This document shows positions 25,601 to 32,356 of a stretch of 34,967 nt of DNA, piece after piece (position 1 is the stretch's first letter; each line of letters starts with the position of its first letter). The stretch is from an uncultured Bacteroidales bacterium (GTDB taxonomy: Bacteria > Bacteroidota > Bacteroidia > Bacteroidales > Muribaculaceae). Where the stretch lies: contig CACXLJ010000023.1 of assembly GCA_902768435.1 (NCBI GenBank), forward strand, positions 1 through 34,967, given 5' to 3'. The notes under the pieces were generated by a model. The model worked only from the letters and a program-made list of their open reading frames with translations. It did no database searches and was not told the DNA's origin. A program made the translations under genes and the position numbers.

Positions 25601-26053
25601 CTTCATGGCCACATCCTGGGGGGTGTTGCAGTCGTTGCCGCTACTGTTGCTGAAGCGATAGGGGTTGATCCACGCATGGCATTCCAAACCGCGCTTGTGA
25701 CACTCCTCAACGGCAAATGCCAAGGGGTCCCAGCCGGGATTCACGCCGCGGGTGCCACTCACATAACTCGACCACGGCTCATAGCTCGACTGATAGAGTG
25801 CATCGGCCATAGGGCGCACCTGCAGGCAAATGCCGTTCATGTTGGCTTTCACAAAACCGTCGAGCAGGTCGGTAAGCTGTTTCTTTTGCTTGGCGATGAC
25901 TGATGCCGAGGTCCCGCGTGTCTGCGGCCAGTCGATATTCGACACGGTAGCCACCCACACGGTGCGCATCTCGCGTTTTTGAGCCTCATCGGCACGCACG
26001 GCTGTTGTGCTCAAGAGCGATAGTAGCACAACCCAAAGTAGTATTCTTTTCAT
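22673..26053 (-). CDS. Second GHL10-family putative glycoside hydrolase with FN3-like, propeller-like and dockerin-like regions
   Basis: A secreted 1126-residue protein. The signal peptide is 1-22. The GHL10 barrel is about 27-400, with RTVWVATVSNIDWP, AWINPYR (127-133), FNPGLEGSRQ, FDDYFYP (194-200) and FGIGPAG; these match the 11939-14539 enzyme closely, so the two are paralogues. FN3-like modules follow (about 430-720, with TTHYWRVVTHQTG and GTYYWRVVTRAHH). A region at about 720-1065 looks like a propeller. The last 60 residues are two dockerin-like loops (DVNRDGLVNVSDI and DVNGDGRIDVSDV). It has its own promoter and no obvious terminator before the susC promoter. Activity toward peptidoglycan or another amino-sugar glycan is inference. 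Confidence 0.88.
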   Translation of the reverse strand: MKRILLWVVLLSLLSTTAVRADEAQKREMRTVWVATVSNIDWPQTRGTSASVIAKQKKQLTDLLDGFVKANMNGICLQVRPMADALYQSSYEPWSSYVSGTRGVNPGWDPLAFAVEECHKRGLECHAWINPYRFSNSSGNDCNTPQDVAMKNSGLLMQVGSRVVFNPGLEGSRQHLLKVCKEIIENYEIDGIIFDDYFYPGDGTPTDSSAPDYDLWNNSNVDMTIADWRRNNVNLMVQDMYNMVQQTKPYVKFGIGPAGVAGTASTSAGAHGVIPCPTGSDWQYNQIYSDPLAWLEQGTIDYISPQLYWKTNHTTNPFGPLTQWWSYIANHYGRHHYASHNIYFMAGTNTLEDWQEICQQIQYSRDYNLDNAPGVNFYSAKYIDGPTCSGLADYLASTLFTHKALIPAMTWKPKTNYSAPQNLALNGNVLSWTGVNTSLVRYSIYAIPQELSIDDVRSEKFDGIRSDYLLNVSYTPNYTLPDEYCSGYWYAVCVVDGWGNEFDAAYLNAPVDPAEKVTLISPLGGVEVSWDQQFTWTSVTNATYRIQVATDPAFSNIVIEKSDLTTPEVALDLDALEVSTTHYWRVVTHQTGYVDSYSDAGEFTTGVREPSPKTILISPANASEQTADFNFVFSKVDDAESYRVEVAKDRNFNTLVYSSSDVVENGDQMTHSMAVNQLGLGTYYWRVVTRAHHCTEMVSSWRYFKVTAMPVGETEAGYVIKKDIDNSTYALYNGMQLNNLWVRSVKSEYDNITFDSNGLLNRGFAVKGNRIYQAGRAEGSSTAATYLRVYNASTGEHMRDVQLSPDVSVAYYPVNDVLTDAAGNLVVTNLTLNIGSTPLMIYQVNEETGDAVLRARLTTQSVTSKPRIDHCNVLGDVSSGNFYVFAATASGDELIRWTISGGNVTSAQVKKVAGFAPSSNTTFGIAPRIYPVSENIVYVNGGATYLTRYNFATGAIDGSFSAGELVSSHNQANGAAIFEFGGNNYMLYSYGDFNAPDGHQFMLAENTQNTQFSGFSKMWLFPKQGIGGVNSSTWGAPCLAVPGGDKFTMNLYLYVPGNGLAAYELKMRRGDVNRDGLVNVSDISALVNMILAITPVDEFHGDVNGDGRIDVSDVTVLIGIIMGLAQ

Positions 26054-26130
26054 AATATAATTGTTTATTGGTTTTATATCTTATAGGGTTATGTAAAAAC
26101 CTTCATTAAGTTGTTTTTAAGATTGAGTTA

Positions 26131-26161
26131 CAAATATACACTTTTTTTCTTGAATAACAAA
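26131..26161 (-). promoter_or_regulatory. Promoter of the second GHL10 gene
   Basis: On the minus strand TTTG (26161-26158), 19 bases, TATATTTG (26138-26131). The start near 26124 gives a leader of about 70 bases. The -33 sits in the T-tract of the terminator of the upstream operon. Confidence 0.74.
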
Positions 26162-26199
26162 AAAAATGATTCTATAGCCGCATTTTGGCAATAGAATCA
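26159..26199 (-). terminator. Terminator of the sigma-factor operon
   Basis: On the minus strand TGATTCTAT (26199-26191) pairs with ATAGAATCA (26175-26167), with an inner GCC/GGC, then eight T. Two smaller hairpins (26204-26220 and 26235-26250) lie between it and the stop at 26259. Confidence 0.86.
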
Positions 26200-26258
26200 C
26201 ATGCAAACCTTGCCGGTTTGTTATATCGCACAAGCCAAGGCAAGCCTTGGTTCACTGC

Positions 26259-26570
26259 TCACTCGTCACGCACCACATCGAGCACCAGCTGGCAACCCAT
26301 GAATAGAGTGACAGCAATCATCACCGCAAAGTAGAGCACATCGCGCACGGTGATGGCCGATTGGCTGTAACCCATCATAAATTTCACGCACAAGACAAGG
26401 CACACCACAAATGCCACCCCATAGACGAGGGGCATTTGCCAGCGGAAACTGCGGCGACGCTCGGGCAACTTGTTCATCACGCGAGGCGTGAACCACTCGT
26501 TGGGCTTCACATCGGGCGCATTGGCCTTGAGCAATTTTGCCAGTCTTTCATCTTCAGCATTTCGTTTCAT
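26259..26570 (-). CDS. Small two-helix membrane protein downstream of the sigma factor
   Basis: 103 residues. A charged N-terminal half (1-44) contains NEWFTPRVMNKLPERRR, followed by two hydrophobic spans at about 45-66 and 77-97 and a short charged tail. The layout suggests an inner-membrane protein with a cytoplasmic N-terminal tail. It begins 37 bases after the sigma-factor stop and ends before the operon terminator. An anti-sigma-like or sigma-anchoring role is plausible from position, but no zinc-binding HxxxCxxC motif is present, so it is not a ZAS-type anti-sigma factor. Confidence 0.75.
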   Translation of the reverse strand: MKRNAEDERLAKLLKANAPDVKPNEWFTPRVMNKLPERRRSFRWQMPLVYGVAFVVCLVLCVKFMMGYSQSAITVRDVLYFAVMIAVTLFMGCQLVLDVVRDE

Positions 26571-26607
26571 GATTCTTCATTTTTTTAGCGTTACATTCAT
26601 TTTCATT

Positions 26608-27129
26608 TCACACATATTTAGCCATCTTGTCCTTGGCACGGTGCAAGTGCGACTTCACGGTGCCCTGCGGTATCTGCATCACTGCCGAGATCTTCTTGAT
26701 GGGCATATCTTCGATATAGAACATCACCACCGCCGCGCGTTCCACACGGTTCAAGGCGTTAAGCGCCTTCTGCACGGTGAGCTGGGCATCGGTCTGGTTC
26801 ACGGCGCTCTGCTCGTCGCCTTCGTCGGGCAACTGGTCGTAGCGCTCCTCGCGACGGGCTCTGACATAACTGTAGAACTCGTTGTACCCAATCCTGAACA
26901 GCCAAGTGCTGAAACTCGACAATCCCTTGAAATTGTTGATGTTCAGATAAGCCTTGATGAAGGTCTCTTGCGAGAGGTCGTCGGTGAGGTCTTCGTCGCC
27001 CATGGTCAGGTTCAGGAAGAACCTGCGCACACGCTGCTGATAGGCCTCGACGAGCCTGCCGAATGCGCGCTTATCACCAGTAAGCACGCATTGCGACACA
27101 AGCTTGATTTCTTCGATTCGGCTTAACAT
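26608..27129 (-). CDS. ECF-type RNA polymerase sigma factor
   Basis: 173 residues with the two ECF domains. Region 2 is at about 23-92 (DLTDDLSQETFIKAYLNI, the core-binding helix, then FSTWLFRIGYNEFYSYVR for -10 melting). Region 4 is at about 118-170 (LNRVERAAVVMFYIEDMPIKKISAVM, then IPQGTVKSHLHRAKDKM, the -35 recognition helix-turn-helix). There is no FecR-type anti-sigma gene and no SusC partner adjacent, unlike many Bacteroidetes ECF factors. Its neighbours are two membrane proteins, which suggests an envelope signal (inference). It starts 18 bases after the DUF6249-like gene. Confidence 0.93.
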   Translation of the reverse strand: MLSRIEEIKLVSQCVLTGDKRAFGRLVEAYQQRVRRFFLNLTMGDEDLTDDLSQETFIKAYLNINNFKGLSSFSTWLFRIGYNEFYSYVRARREERYDQLPDEGDEQSAVNQTDAQLTVQKALNALNRVERAAVVMFYIEDMPIKKISAVMQIPQGTVKSHLHRAKDKMAKYV

Positions 27130-27147
27130 TGTTCTCGCTGTCAGGAA

Positions 27148-28044
27148 TTATTGATTCACGGCAGGGCCTTGAGGATTGTTATTCGCTGCACGATTGTTGA
27201 CGGGGGGCTCAGGCATGGGAGACTGAGGCATTGTGGGCGCTGCCGGCATTTGCTGTTGCGGCTGCTGGAACATCCTCATCGCTTGCTTTTGCTGTTGCCA
27301 CACCATGAATGCCTTGAAAGCGCCAATCAGGAACACCATCAGGAACACACCTATCAGGGGCCAGCCACCGGCGAAGGCAAAGAATACCATGAACCCAATA
27401 CCCACTGCCATCATGGTGAACGCCGAGTTATAAGCATTCCAGTTGACTTGACCTGCCACAGGCTGCACGGGCGGTTGATTCATCTGATTCATGGGTGCCT
27501 GACTGGGCATGGGAGGTTGAACCGAGGCTTGCTGATGTGGCATGAACACGGGAGGCTGTTCCATGGCCTTGTTGCCAAAGTCATCAATCATCACATCGTT
27601 CAACGGATAGTTGTTCTCAATGGCTTTCGAGATGATTTCATATTTCTCTTTGCGGCGTTTGTGCTTGAACCACTCCACTATCAAGATGATCAGTATCACG
27701 CCCACCACCAGGGTGCCTACAATCACTATCACCATCGTCTGCACGCTGCGCTGCATTTCTTCGACGAGTTTCTCGCGCTGCTTGGCAGTGACAGGGTCAA
27801 CCTGCACATGAGGGTTGCCATGACCACGCTCAAGGTGTGCGCCAGCCAGCGTGTCGTCGAGGAGGCTCACCACCTGTTCGGCAAGGCTTGCTTCGCCACC
27901 CATGATAAACACTGTGTCTTCTCCTTTCACTACGGCCAGCGTGTCGCCACGGTGCAATACCGTCGATTTCTCGGCCTGAATCGTTTGAGTACCGACGATC
28001 AACATCATCGTCATGCTCATGATTACATAAATAATTCGTTTCAT
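27148..28044 (-). CDS. Membrane protein with DUF6249-like region and Pro/Gln-rich tail
   Basis: 298 residues. Signal peptide 1-24 (QTIQA) and a periplasmic stretch 25-100 come first. A transmembrane helix follows at about 103-125 (MVIVIVGTLVVGVILIILIV), then a basic cytoplasmic segment KHKRRKEKYEIISKAIENNYPLNDVMIDDF that resembles DUF6249 proteins. A low-complexity Pro/Gln/Met linker leads to two more hydrophobic spans (about 209-245) and a second Pro/Gln/Asn-rich tail. It is first in an operon with the ECF sigma factor and the small membrane protein, so it may sense or transmit an envelope signal (inference). No -7 box was found upstream; that region holds a large imperfect inverted repeat. 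Confidence 0.8.
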   Translation of the reverse strand: MKRIIYVIMSMTMMLIVGTQTIQAEKSTVLHRGDTLAVVKGEDTVFIMGGEASLAEQVVSLLDDTLAGAHLERGHGNPHVQVDPVTAKQREKLVEEMQRSVQTMVIVIVGTLVVGVILIILIVEWFKHKRRKEKYEIISKAIENNYPLNDVMIDDFGNKAMEQPPVFMPHQQASVQPPMPSQAPMNQMNQPPVQPVAGQVNWNAYNSAFTMMAVGIGFMVFFAFAGGWPLIGVFLMVFLIGAFKAFMVWQQQKQAMRMFQQPQQQMPAAPTMPQSPMPEPPVNNRAANNNPQGPAVNQ

Positions 28045-28090
28045 ATCTTTCTGTTTTTATTTGGTTTCACTTTTGCCATTTCAGCGGCGT

Positions 28091-28140
28091 TTTCATGCAT
28101 TAGATGCAACACGGTCACAAAAAGGTTGCAAGTGCATGAA
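28091..28140. repeat. Imperfect inverted repeat upstream of the DUF6249-like gene
   Basis: TTCATGCA...TGCAAC (28092-28110) faces GTTGCA...TGCATGAA (28125-28140) across a 14-base loop, with a small internal asymmetry. It is followed on the plus strand by eight T. It lies 47 bases before the start of the 28044 gene, so it may act in that leader or as an operator. Confidence 0.5.
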
Positions 28141-28154
28141 TTTTTTTTGCAAAA

Positions 28155-28200
28155 AGTGAAAAATTCTCCTGTCTACAAGGTGTTGTAAGGCAGGAGAATT
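28155..28200 (-). terminator. Terminator of the 28254-29360 lipoprotein gene
   Basis: AATTCTCCTG and TACAA (28162-28178) pair with TTGTA and CAGGAGAATT (28183-28200) around a GGTG loop with a small internal loop. On the minus strand it is followed by TTTCACTTTTT. Confidence 0.72.
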
Positions 28201-28253
28201 AAGGTTCAGGACTCAGCAAGTCCGTTTTTCATTTGTTGGCTTTCATCTGACAA

Positions 28254-29360
28254 TCAGCCCACTGCGCCGGCAGGTCCCCACTGGCCAGTGAGTTTTTCCA
28301 AGTAGTCTTTGTCGGCTCCGGCAGGCATCTTCTGAATTTGCTGATATAGGAGATATTTGTCGACTGCACCCTCCGAGAAGAGCGATTCGAAGATGGCGAC
28401 CACATGGTTTTTCGTGAGGTCGCGGTGCGAAGCCAGCCACTTGAGCAAGCCTTGCGGATTCATGGCAAACACCCTGTTGATTATCGCCTCCAGCCTGTAG
28501 CCTACTTCATCTTCTTCACTGCCCATCGAGGCCTTGACCTCGGGTTTTGCGGCAATGGCGTTCACCTTGTCGAGAATGCTCACATCATACTTGGGAGCCT
28601 TGAACATTCCATCAATCTCGTCAAGCAGCAAATCATGGGCCGTTGCGCCTTTCTTGTCAAGCACCTTAGGGGTTTCCATATTGAGGTGGCCATTCTTGTC
28701 AACAGTGAAATCATACTCCTTGGTGATGCTCATCTGGTCTTTCACCTTCTTGAAACCGCTCACGCCCTCATCTTCGCCATCAAGCGGAACCGCCACAACA
28801 TCATATTTGCTCACACTGTTTGTAATCTTGAAACTGTTATTCGACACCATGTCGAGCACATTGTGTTCTTCGCGCATCACGCCGGCGGTGTAGTCATCGT
28901 TCATTAAATCTGGCATCTTGAAGTCCCACGGCCCCGTCTGGCAGCAGTCGATCAGTTTGCCGTTACGGTCATAAATAGCCACCAGTCCGTCGCTGCCATC
29001 ACCAAACTCAATGTGATAGACCACAAGGGTATAGTCGCCAGGCAAAGCACGCACACCTATAATACAGAAGTTGCCATAGTCGGCATCTTCGCCTTCAAAC
29101 ACATCACCGAGCAAGGCCTTGCGCTGCTTCTCGTTGAGCCCCAACATCACAATCTTGTCGTCGGCTGTCTCGAGCCGAGTGCCCATGAGCAGGCTGTCGG
29201 CGGGGTCGATGCCCAGTTTCTTCAAAAACGAGAAATCACTCTTTATGGTTTCCACCTTGGCTGCCCCGCTGGCTTCGGGAGCAGCGGGTTTATTGGCCTT
29301 GCACGAGAATGGCAACAGCATGGCTGCCACCATGGCCGCAACACAAATACTTTTTTTCAT
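28254..29360 (-). CDS. Lipoprotein of unknown function
   Basis: 368 residues with lipobox LPFSC (Cys20). The family is not recognised. The middle (about 60-250) is a run of short strands with many Asp/Gly turns, as in a beta-rich periplasmic domain (GDYTLVVYHIEFGDGSDGLVAIYDRNGKLIDC). The end (about 290-360) is helical. The gene is monocistronic, with a promoter box at 29398 and its own terminator. It is divergent from the CapA-like gene, sharing a 180-base intergenic region. Confidence 0.75.
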   Translation of the reverse strand: MKKSICVAAMVAAMLLPFSCKANKPAAPEASGAAKVETIKSDFSFLKKLGIDPADSLLMGTRLETADDKIVMLGLNEKQRKALLGDVFEGEDADYGNFCIIGVRALPGDYTLVVYHIEFGDGSDGLVAIYDRNGKLIDCCQTGPWDFKMPDLMNDDYTAGVMREEHNVLDMVSNNSFKITNSVSKYDVVAVPLDGEDEGVSGFKKVKDQMSITKEYDFTVDKNGHLNMETPKVLDKKGATAHDLLLDEIDGMFKAPKYDVSILDKVNAIAAKPEVKASMGSEEDEVGYRLEAIINRVFAMNPQGLLKWLASHRDLTKNHVVAIFESLFSEGAVDKYLLYQQIQKMPAGADKDYLEKLTGQWGPAGAVG

Positions 29361-29397
29361 AGCAATTCGGTTGTTTATTGTTTGTAATTATTTTTTG

Positions 29398-29405
29398 CAA
29401 ATATA
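29398..29405 (-). promoter_or_regulatory. -7 box for the 28254-29360 lipoprotein
   Basis: CAAATATA on the plus strand is TATATTTG on the minus strand, 37 bases before the start codon. A CAAA at 29430-29433 is 24 bases away, rather far for a -33. Confidence 0.52.
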
Positions 29406-29491
29406 GCGAAATTTTTCACATTTTACGCCCAAATCCCCGCAAAAAGTTTAAAATCACACCCACAAAATTGAAGCAAGATAAATTTTATCAG

Positions 29492-29499
29492 TAACTTTG
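29492..29499 (+). promoter_or_regulatory. -7 box for the CapA-like gene
   Basis: TAACTTTG matches TANNTTTG. ATTG at 29467-29470 lies 21 bases upstream as a weak -33. The inferred start is near 29506. Confidence 0.58.
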
Positions 29500-29540
29500 C
29501 AACACATTTTCATTATATACTTTGCCATTCATTCAAAACT

Positions 29541-30680
29541 ATGCAAGCATTCATCACCCTACTCCACCTGCTCACCGCGAGCCTCGTCATCGCCTCGTGC
29601 GCCCAAGACGGCAGCGATCAAAAGGCATCGACCTCACAACCCAATTCGGCCCAGACCATCGACACTGCAGGCAAGAAAGCGGCATTCGACTCGGTAACCA
29701 TCGCCATGACTGGCGACATCATGATGGGTACCACTTTCCCCACAACCAAACTGCCGCAAAACGACGGCAAGGACATCTTCAGCGATGTTGCCCCGGTGCT
29801 GAGCAATGCCAGCGTGGCCGTCGGCAACCTCGAAGGCGCCATGGCCGACAAGGGAACGCCCAACGAGTTTAAGCGCACCAAGATAAGTTCTGGTGCCGGC
29901 AATGTCTACGCTTTCTTGATGCCCACCCGCTATGCCGCACTGCTGCGCGATGCGGGCTACGACTTTGTGAGCATGGCCAATAACCACTCGTTCGATTTTG
30001 GACTCGAGGGGCAAAACAATTCCCGGCGGGCACTCGACAGAGTCGGTGTGGGATATGCCGGCAATCCGGGACACGAGTATATGATCAAGGAAATCAACGG
30101 CGTGCGCTATGGCTATGCCGCCTTTGGCTATAACCGCCAGACGACACACATGAGCGACGAGAAGGCAGTGCGGCGCATCGTCGGTCTACTGCGTGACAGT
30201 GCCGATGTGGTGATTGTCTCGTTCCACGGCGGCGGCGAGGGTGCAGCCTTCCGCCATGTGCCCAACGGCATCGAAACGCAGTATGGCGAGAATCGGGGCA
30301 ACCTCAGGCACTTCGCTCACCTGTGCATCGATTGCGGTGCCGACATCGTCTATGGCCACGGTCCCCATGTGGTGCGGGGCGTGGAGGTCTACAAGGGACA
30401 TTTCATTGCCTACAGTCTGGGCAATTTTGCCACACCCAGCGGCATCTCGGTGGCTGGCATCACGGGCTATGCGCCAGTCATCACCGTCACCATTAACGCC
30501 GACGGCACCTTCCGTAGCGGCAAGATTCACTCGTTCATCCAGCAGCCGCGCGTGGGGCCTCGCACCGACGCCAGCAACCGTGTGGCAAAAGAAATCAAGC
30601 AACTCAGCGAGGCCGACTTCCCCACTTCACCGCTCAGTATCAGCAACATTGGCGAACTGCGCCTTAAACAAACGAAATGA
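29541..30680 (+). CDS. CapA-family lipoprotein (PGA-capsule-type metallophosphatase fold)
   Basis: 379 residues, with signal sequence and lipobox VIASC (Cys20). The CapA/PgsA calcineurin-like fold is clear from GDIMMG (58-63), GNLEG (95-99), NNHSFDFG (147-154), FHGGGEG (228-234) and GHGPHV (272-277), whose Asp/Asn/His residues would hold the metal site. In Bacillus, CapA takes part in poly-gamma-glutamate capsule handling. In Bacteroidetes the substrate is unknown and no capB or capC is present here, so a capsule role should not be assumed. The last 4 bases overlap the YjbR-like gene (ATGA), implying coupling. Confidence 0.9.
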   Translation: MQAFITLLHLLTASLVIASCAQDGSDQKASTSQPNSAQTIDTAGKKAAFDSVTIAMTGDIMMGTTFPTTKLPQNDGKDIFSDVAPVLSNASVAVGNLEGAMADKGTPNEFKRTKISSGAGNVYAFLMPTRYAALLRDAGYDFVSMANNHSFDFGLEGQNNSRRALDRVGVGYAGNPGHEYMIKEINGVRYGYAAFGYNRQTTHMSDEKAVRRIVGLLRDSADVVIVSFHGGGEGAAFRHVPNGIETQYGENRGNLRHFAHLCIDCGADIVYGHGPHVVRGVEVYKGHFIAYSLGNFATPSGISVAGITGYAPVITVTINADGTFRSGKIHSFIQQPRVGPRTDASNRVAKEIKQLSEADFPTSPLSISNIGELRLKQTK

Positions 30681-31015
30681 ACATAGAGGATTTCAGGGAA
30701 TATTGTCTGTCGCTGCCCGATACCACCGAGGGAACACCCTTTGAGAAATTCTCAAAAGGCAAATTCACCATACTCGTTTTCTATGTAAACGGGCACATGT
30801 ATTGCTACTTCAACATCGACGATTTCAGTGCCATCACCATCAAGTGCGAACCAGAGCGCATCGCCCAACTCAAAGAGCGCTACATAGCAGTCACCGAACC
30901 CTATAACGGCAACAAAAAGCACTGGATAAGCATCACCCTGCACGCCGACATGCCCGACAACGAAATCCTCGCCCTGGTGCGCAACTCCCACCACCTCGTG
31001 CAACACCACACTTAA
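30677..31015 (+). CDS. MmcQ/YjbR-family small protein
   Basis: 112 residues, matching the YjbR/CyaY-like fold: MNIEDFREYCLSLPDTTE at the start, PFEKFSKGKFTILVFYVNG, the KCEPERIAQLKERY helix and HWISITLHADMPDNEILALV at the end. Family members are called DNA-binding on structural grounds, but their function is not settled. The ATG overlaps the CapA-like stop by 4 bases, so translation is coupled. No clear terminator follows; 31016-31140 is AT-rich without a gene. Confidence 0.88.
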   Translation: MNIEDFREYCLSLPDTTEGTPFEKFSKGKFTILVFYVNGHMYCYFNIDDFSAITIKCEPERIAQLKERYIAVTEPYNGNKKHWISITLHADMPDNEILALVRNSHHLVQHHT

Positions 31016-31140
31016 CTCCCAAAACTCCACATCACCCCTCCTCTCAAGCAAGCCCAGTTTGCCCACATAAATTATATAACTTAATTTGACTGAATTATTC
31101 TGTTTTTTTTTAATTTCACCACACACTATTTGCGGCATAA

Positions 31141-31359
31141 GGTTTTTCGGAGGATGATTTCGGAAGCTACAATCCGCAGTATATGCCGATTGTCCTAATC
31201 ACCGATTTCACCTGCGAAATCCACGACGAGGACGGCGAACTCAACACTGTTAAGTTCACCTACCAGTACCAAGACAGGCGAACCTATCTTCCTACTGATT
31301 ACCTCTCGGTCGACCACGACAGAATATTCACCGCTCCTTTCAACCCAACCTATAACTGA
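31141..31359 (+). pseudogene. Small orphan reading frame, probably a 5'-truncated gene
   Basis: An open frame runs from just after a stop at 31138-31140 to TGA 31357-31359. The first ATG is at 31183 (58 residues, starting MPIVLITDFTCEIHDEDGE). Protein-like sequence already lies before that ATG (EDDFGSYNPQY), so the original start seems lost. Base composition is like the GC-rich neighbours. It ends one base before the interrupted gene at 31361. No family was recognised; a short intact gene starting at 31183 is the alternative. Confidence 0.45.
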
Positions 31360-31360
31360 T

Positions 31361-31660
31361 ATGGCACAATACATCCACATAACCACCCTGCGCAAGATGC
31401 TAAAGGCAGGTGACCCCGTCGACATCAAGCTGTGGACGAAAAGCGGTGAAATCTGCATGTAAGCGAGAGCAATTTGAGCTCGCTCAAGAATTGCCAAGCG
31501 AGAGCAGATTATTAAAATCCAGGAATGGCGGAACTGCGTGCCGCTGCGCTATAATTTCTATCAAGACACACGCCAGATGAAATTGCTCGACAGCCGGCAG
31601 ATCCGCCAAGTGCGGGATGTCTGCATTTTCGAAATCAATGGCATCGAGATATTCCTTTGA
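31361..31660 (+). pseudogene. Small gene interrupted by a 66-bp element
   Basis: The frame starts MAQYIHITTLRKMLKAGDP and reads DIKLWTKSGEI, then meets an in-frame TAA at 31460-31462. The same frame resumes after 31519 as QEWRNCVPLRYNFYQDT, ending DVCIFEINGIEIFL and TGA 31658-31660. Removing bases 31454-31519 (66, a multiple of three) restores a continuous 77-residue protein. The family is not recognised. Two stops inside the insert make the present gene non-functional unless the N-terminal 33 residues suffice. Confidence 0.75.
31454..31519. mobile_element. 66-bp hairpin element inserted in a small gene, with AAATC duplication
   Basis: The insert is bounded by AAATC at 31449-31453 and 31515-31519, a likely 5-base target duplication. 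Inside, 11-bp direct repeats AAGCGAGAGCA (31461-31471 and 31496-31506) flank a hairpin (GCAATT 31469-31474 with AATTGC 31489-31494; TTGAGC with GCTCAA around a 2-base loop). It codes for nothing and looks like a MITE- or REP-type element. Confidence 0.65.
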
Positions 31661-31671
31661 GAAAATTGTTG

Positions 31672-31679
31672 TACCTTTG
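31672..31679 (+). promoter_or_regulatory. -7 box for the small lipoprotein gene
   Basis: TACCTTTG matches TANNTTTG, 23 bases before ATG 31702. No well-spaced -33 was found. Confidence 0.5.
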
Positions 31680-31701
31680 CGGTATTCAAATCTCACAACT
31701 T

Positions 31702-32091
31702 ATGAAAAATTTAATTATTACTTTCATCCTGGTATTCTCTTACATCATAGTTGGATGCTCGAGCAATACAGCAAATAAAGATAATCAAGAACAGGCACAA
31801 ACTATCGTTCAAAAAGGCGATGCTAAGGTCGATGCCCAAGAATTTACATCCTCTATTTATGCTAAATATGAGGCTGATGATGTTAAGGCTATAAGTAAAA
31901 TCATAGAAGAATATTATGATTTTTATAAAGACCAGCCTAAGGAAAAAGTTCAAGCCTTTATGATGGCAGTAAAAGAAGACTGGGAACCACTATTTGAAAA
32001 AGATAGTTACAACGCACAGAAATTTCAAGATATGATGATGTCCGCTGACAAGAATGGCAACATGGAGAAACTATACCATCTTAGTCTATAG
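31702..32091 (+). CDS. Small lipoprotein of unknown function
   Basis: 129 residues, with a signal sequence and lipobox IIVGC (Cys19), then a Gln/Lys/Asp-rich linker and a helical region (AISKIIEEYYDFYKDQPKEK, then DAQKFQDMM-like segments). ATG 31702 is chosen over the in-frame ATG 31657, which would put 15 unrelated residues before the signal peptide and overlaps the end of the interrupted gene. It is AT-rich, with codon use unlike the PUL genes. No family was recognised. Confidence 0.72.
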   Translation: MKNLIITFILVFSYIIVGCSSNTANKDNQEQAQTIVQKGDAKVDAQEFTSSIYAKYEADDVKAISKIIEEYYDFYKDQPKEKVQAFMMAVKEDWEPLFEKDSYNAQKFQDMMMSADKNGNMEKLYHLSL

Positions 32092-32118
32092 CATTCTTGT
32101 CTTTTAAGACAACAGCAT

Positions 32119-32162
32119 AACTCCATAATTTTGCGGTAACAAATTCGCAGAATTATGGAGTT
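32119..32162 (+). promoter_or_regulatory. 17-bp inverted repeat containing a -7 box
   Basis: AACTCCATAATTTTGCG (32119-32135) and CGCAGAATTATGGAGTT (32146-32162) are inverted with one mismatch around a 10-base loop. The left arm includes TAATTTTG (32126-32133), a TANNTTTG match. The right arm contains the ATG at 32155. The hairpin could block either promoter use or the start codon. Confidence 0.55.
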
Positions 32163-32354
32163 AAATTTTAATAGTGTAGAAACCATCCCCAAATTGAACG
32201 CTTCGTCGCGAGACTTCTCTACAAGTGCGTCAAGCCCTACATGCTCAAATGGGTTGACAGCACCATGCAGGAGATTCCGGCTTTGTTGCAGCACAACAAA
32301 CAAACGACGACTTCTGAAATAATAATCTTTATAAACAATTCAATATTACTATAA
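32155..32354 (+). pseudogene. Frameshifted remnant of a small gene
   Basis: From ATG 32155 the frame reads MELNFNSVETIPK and then turns into non-protein-like sequence. The -1 frame, open from the same place, reads IERFVARLLYKCVKPYMLKW and on through DSTMQEIPALLQHN to TAA 32352-32354, two bases before the next ATG. A single-base change near the CCCCAAATT tract would join the two. The coupling to the 32357 gene supports a real former gene. No family was recognised. Confidence 0.45.
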
Positions 32355-32356
32355 CT

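Noticed and set aside
22676..25903. A 1075-codon open frame on the plus strand, antisense to the second GHL10 gene
   Set aside because: It is a codon-bias shadow: the opposite strand carries clear signal peptide, GHL10 motifs and dockerin loops, while this frame has a His/Ala/Val/Gly-rich translation without domains. Similar long antisense frames at 12641-14515, 17496-19394 and 21148-22440 are rejected for the same reason.
28091..28148. Inverted repeat with eight T read as a plus-strand terminator
   Set aside because: No plus-strand gene precedes it; the flanking genes are on the minus strand, so a leader or operator role is more likely.
31195..31497. A 100-codon minus-strand frame opposite the interrupted gene
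   Set aside because: The plus-strand frame is protein-like on both sides of the insert and the minus frame runs across the insertion element; it is a shadow.
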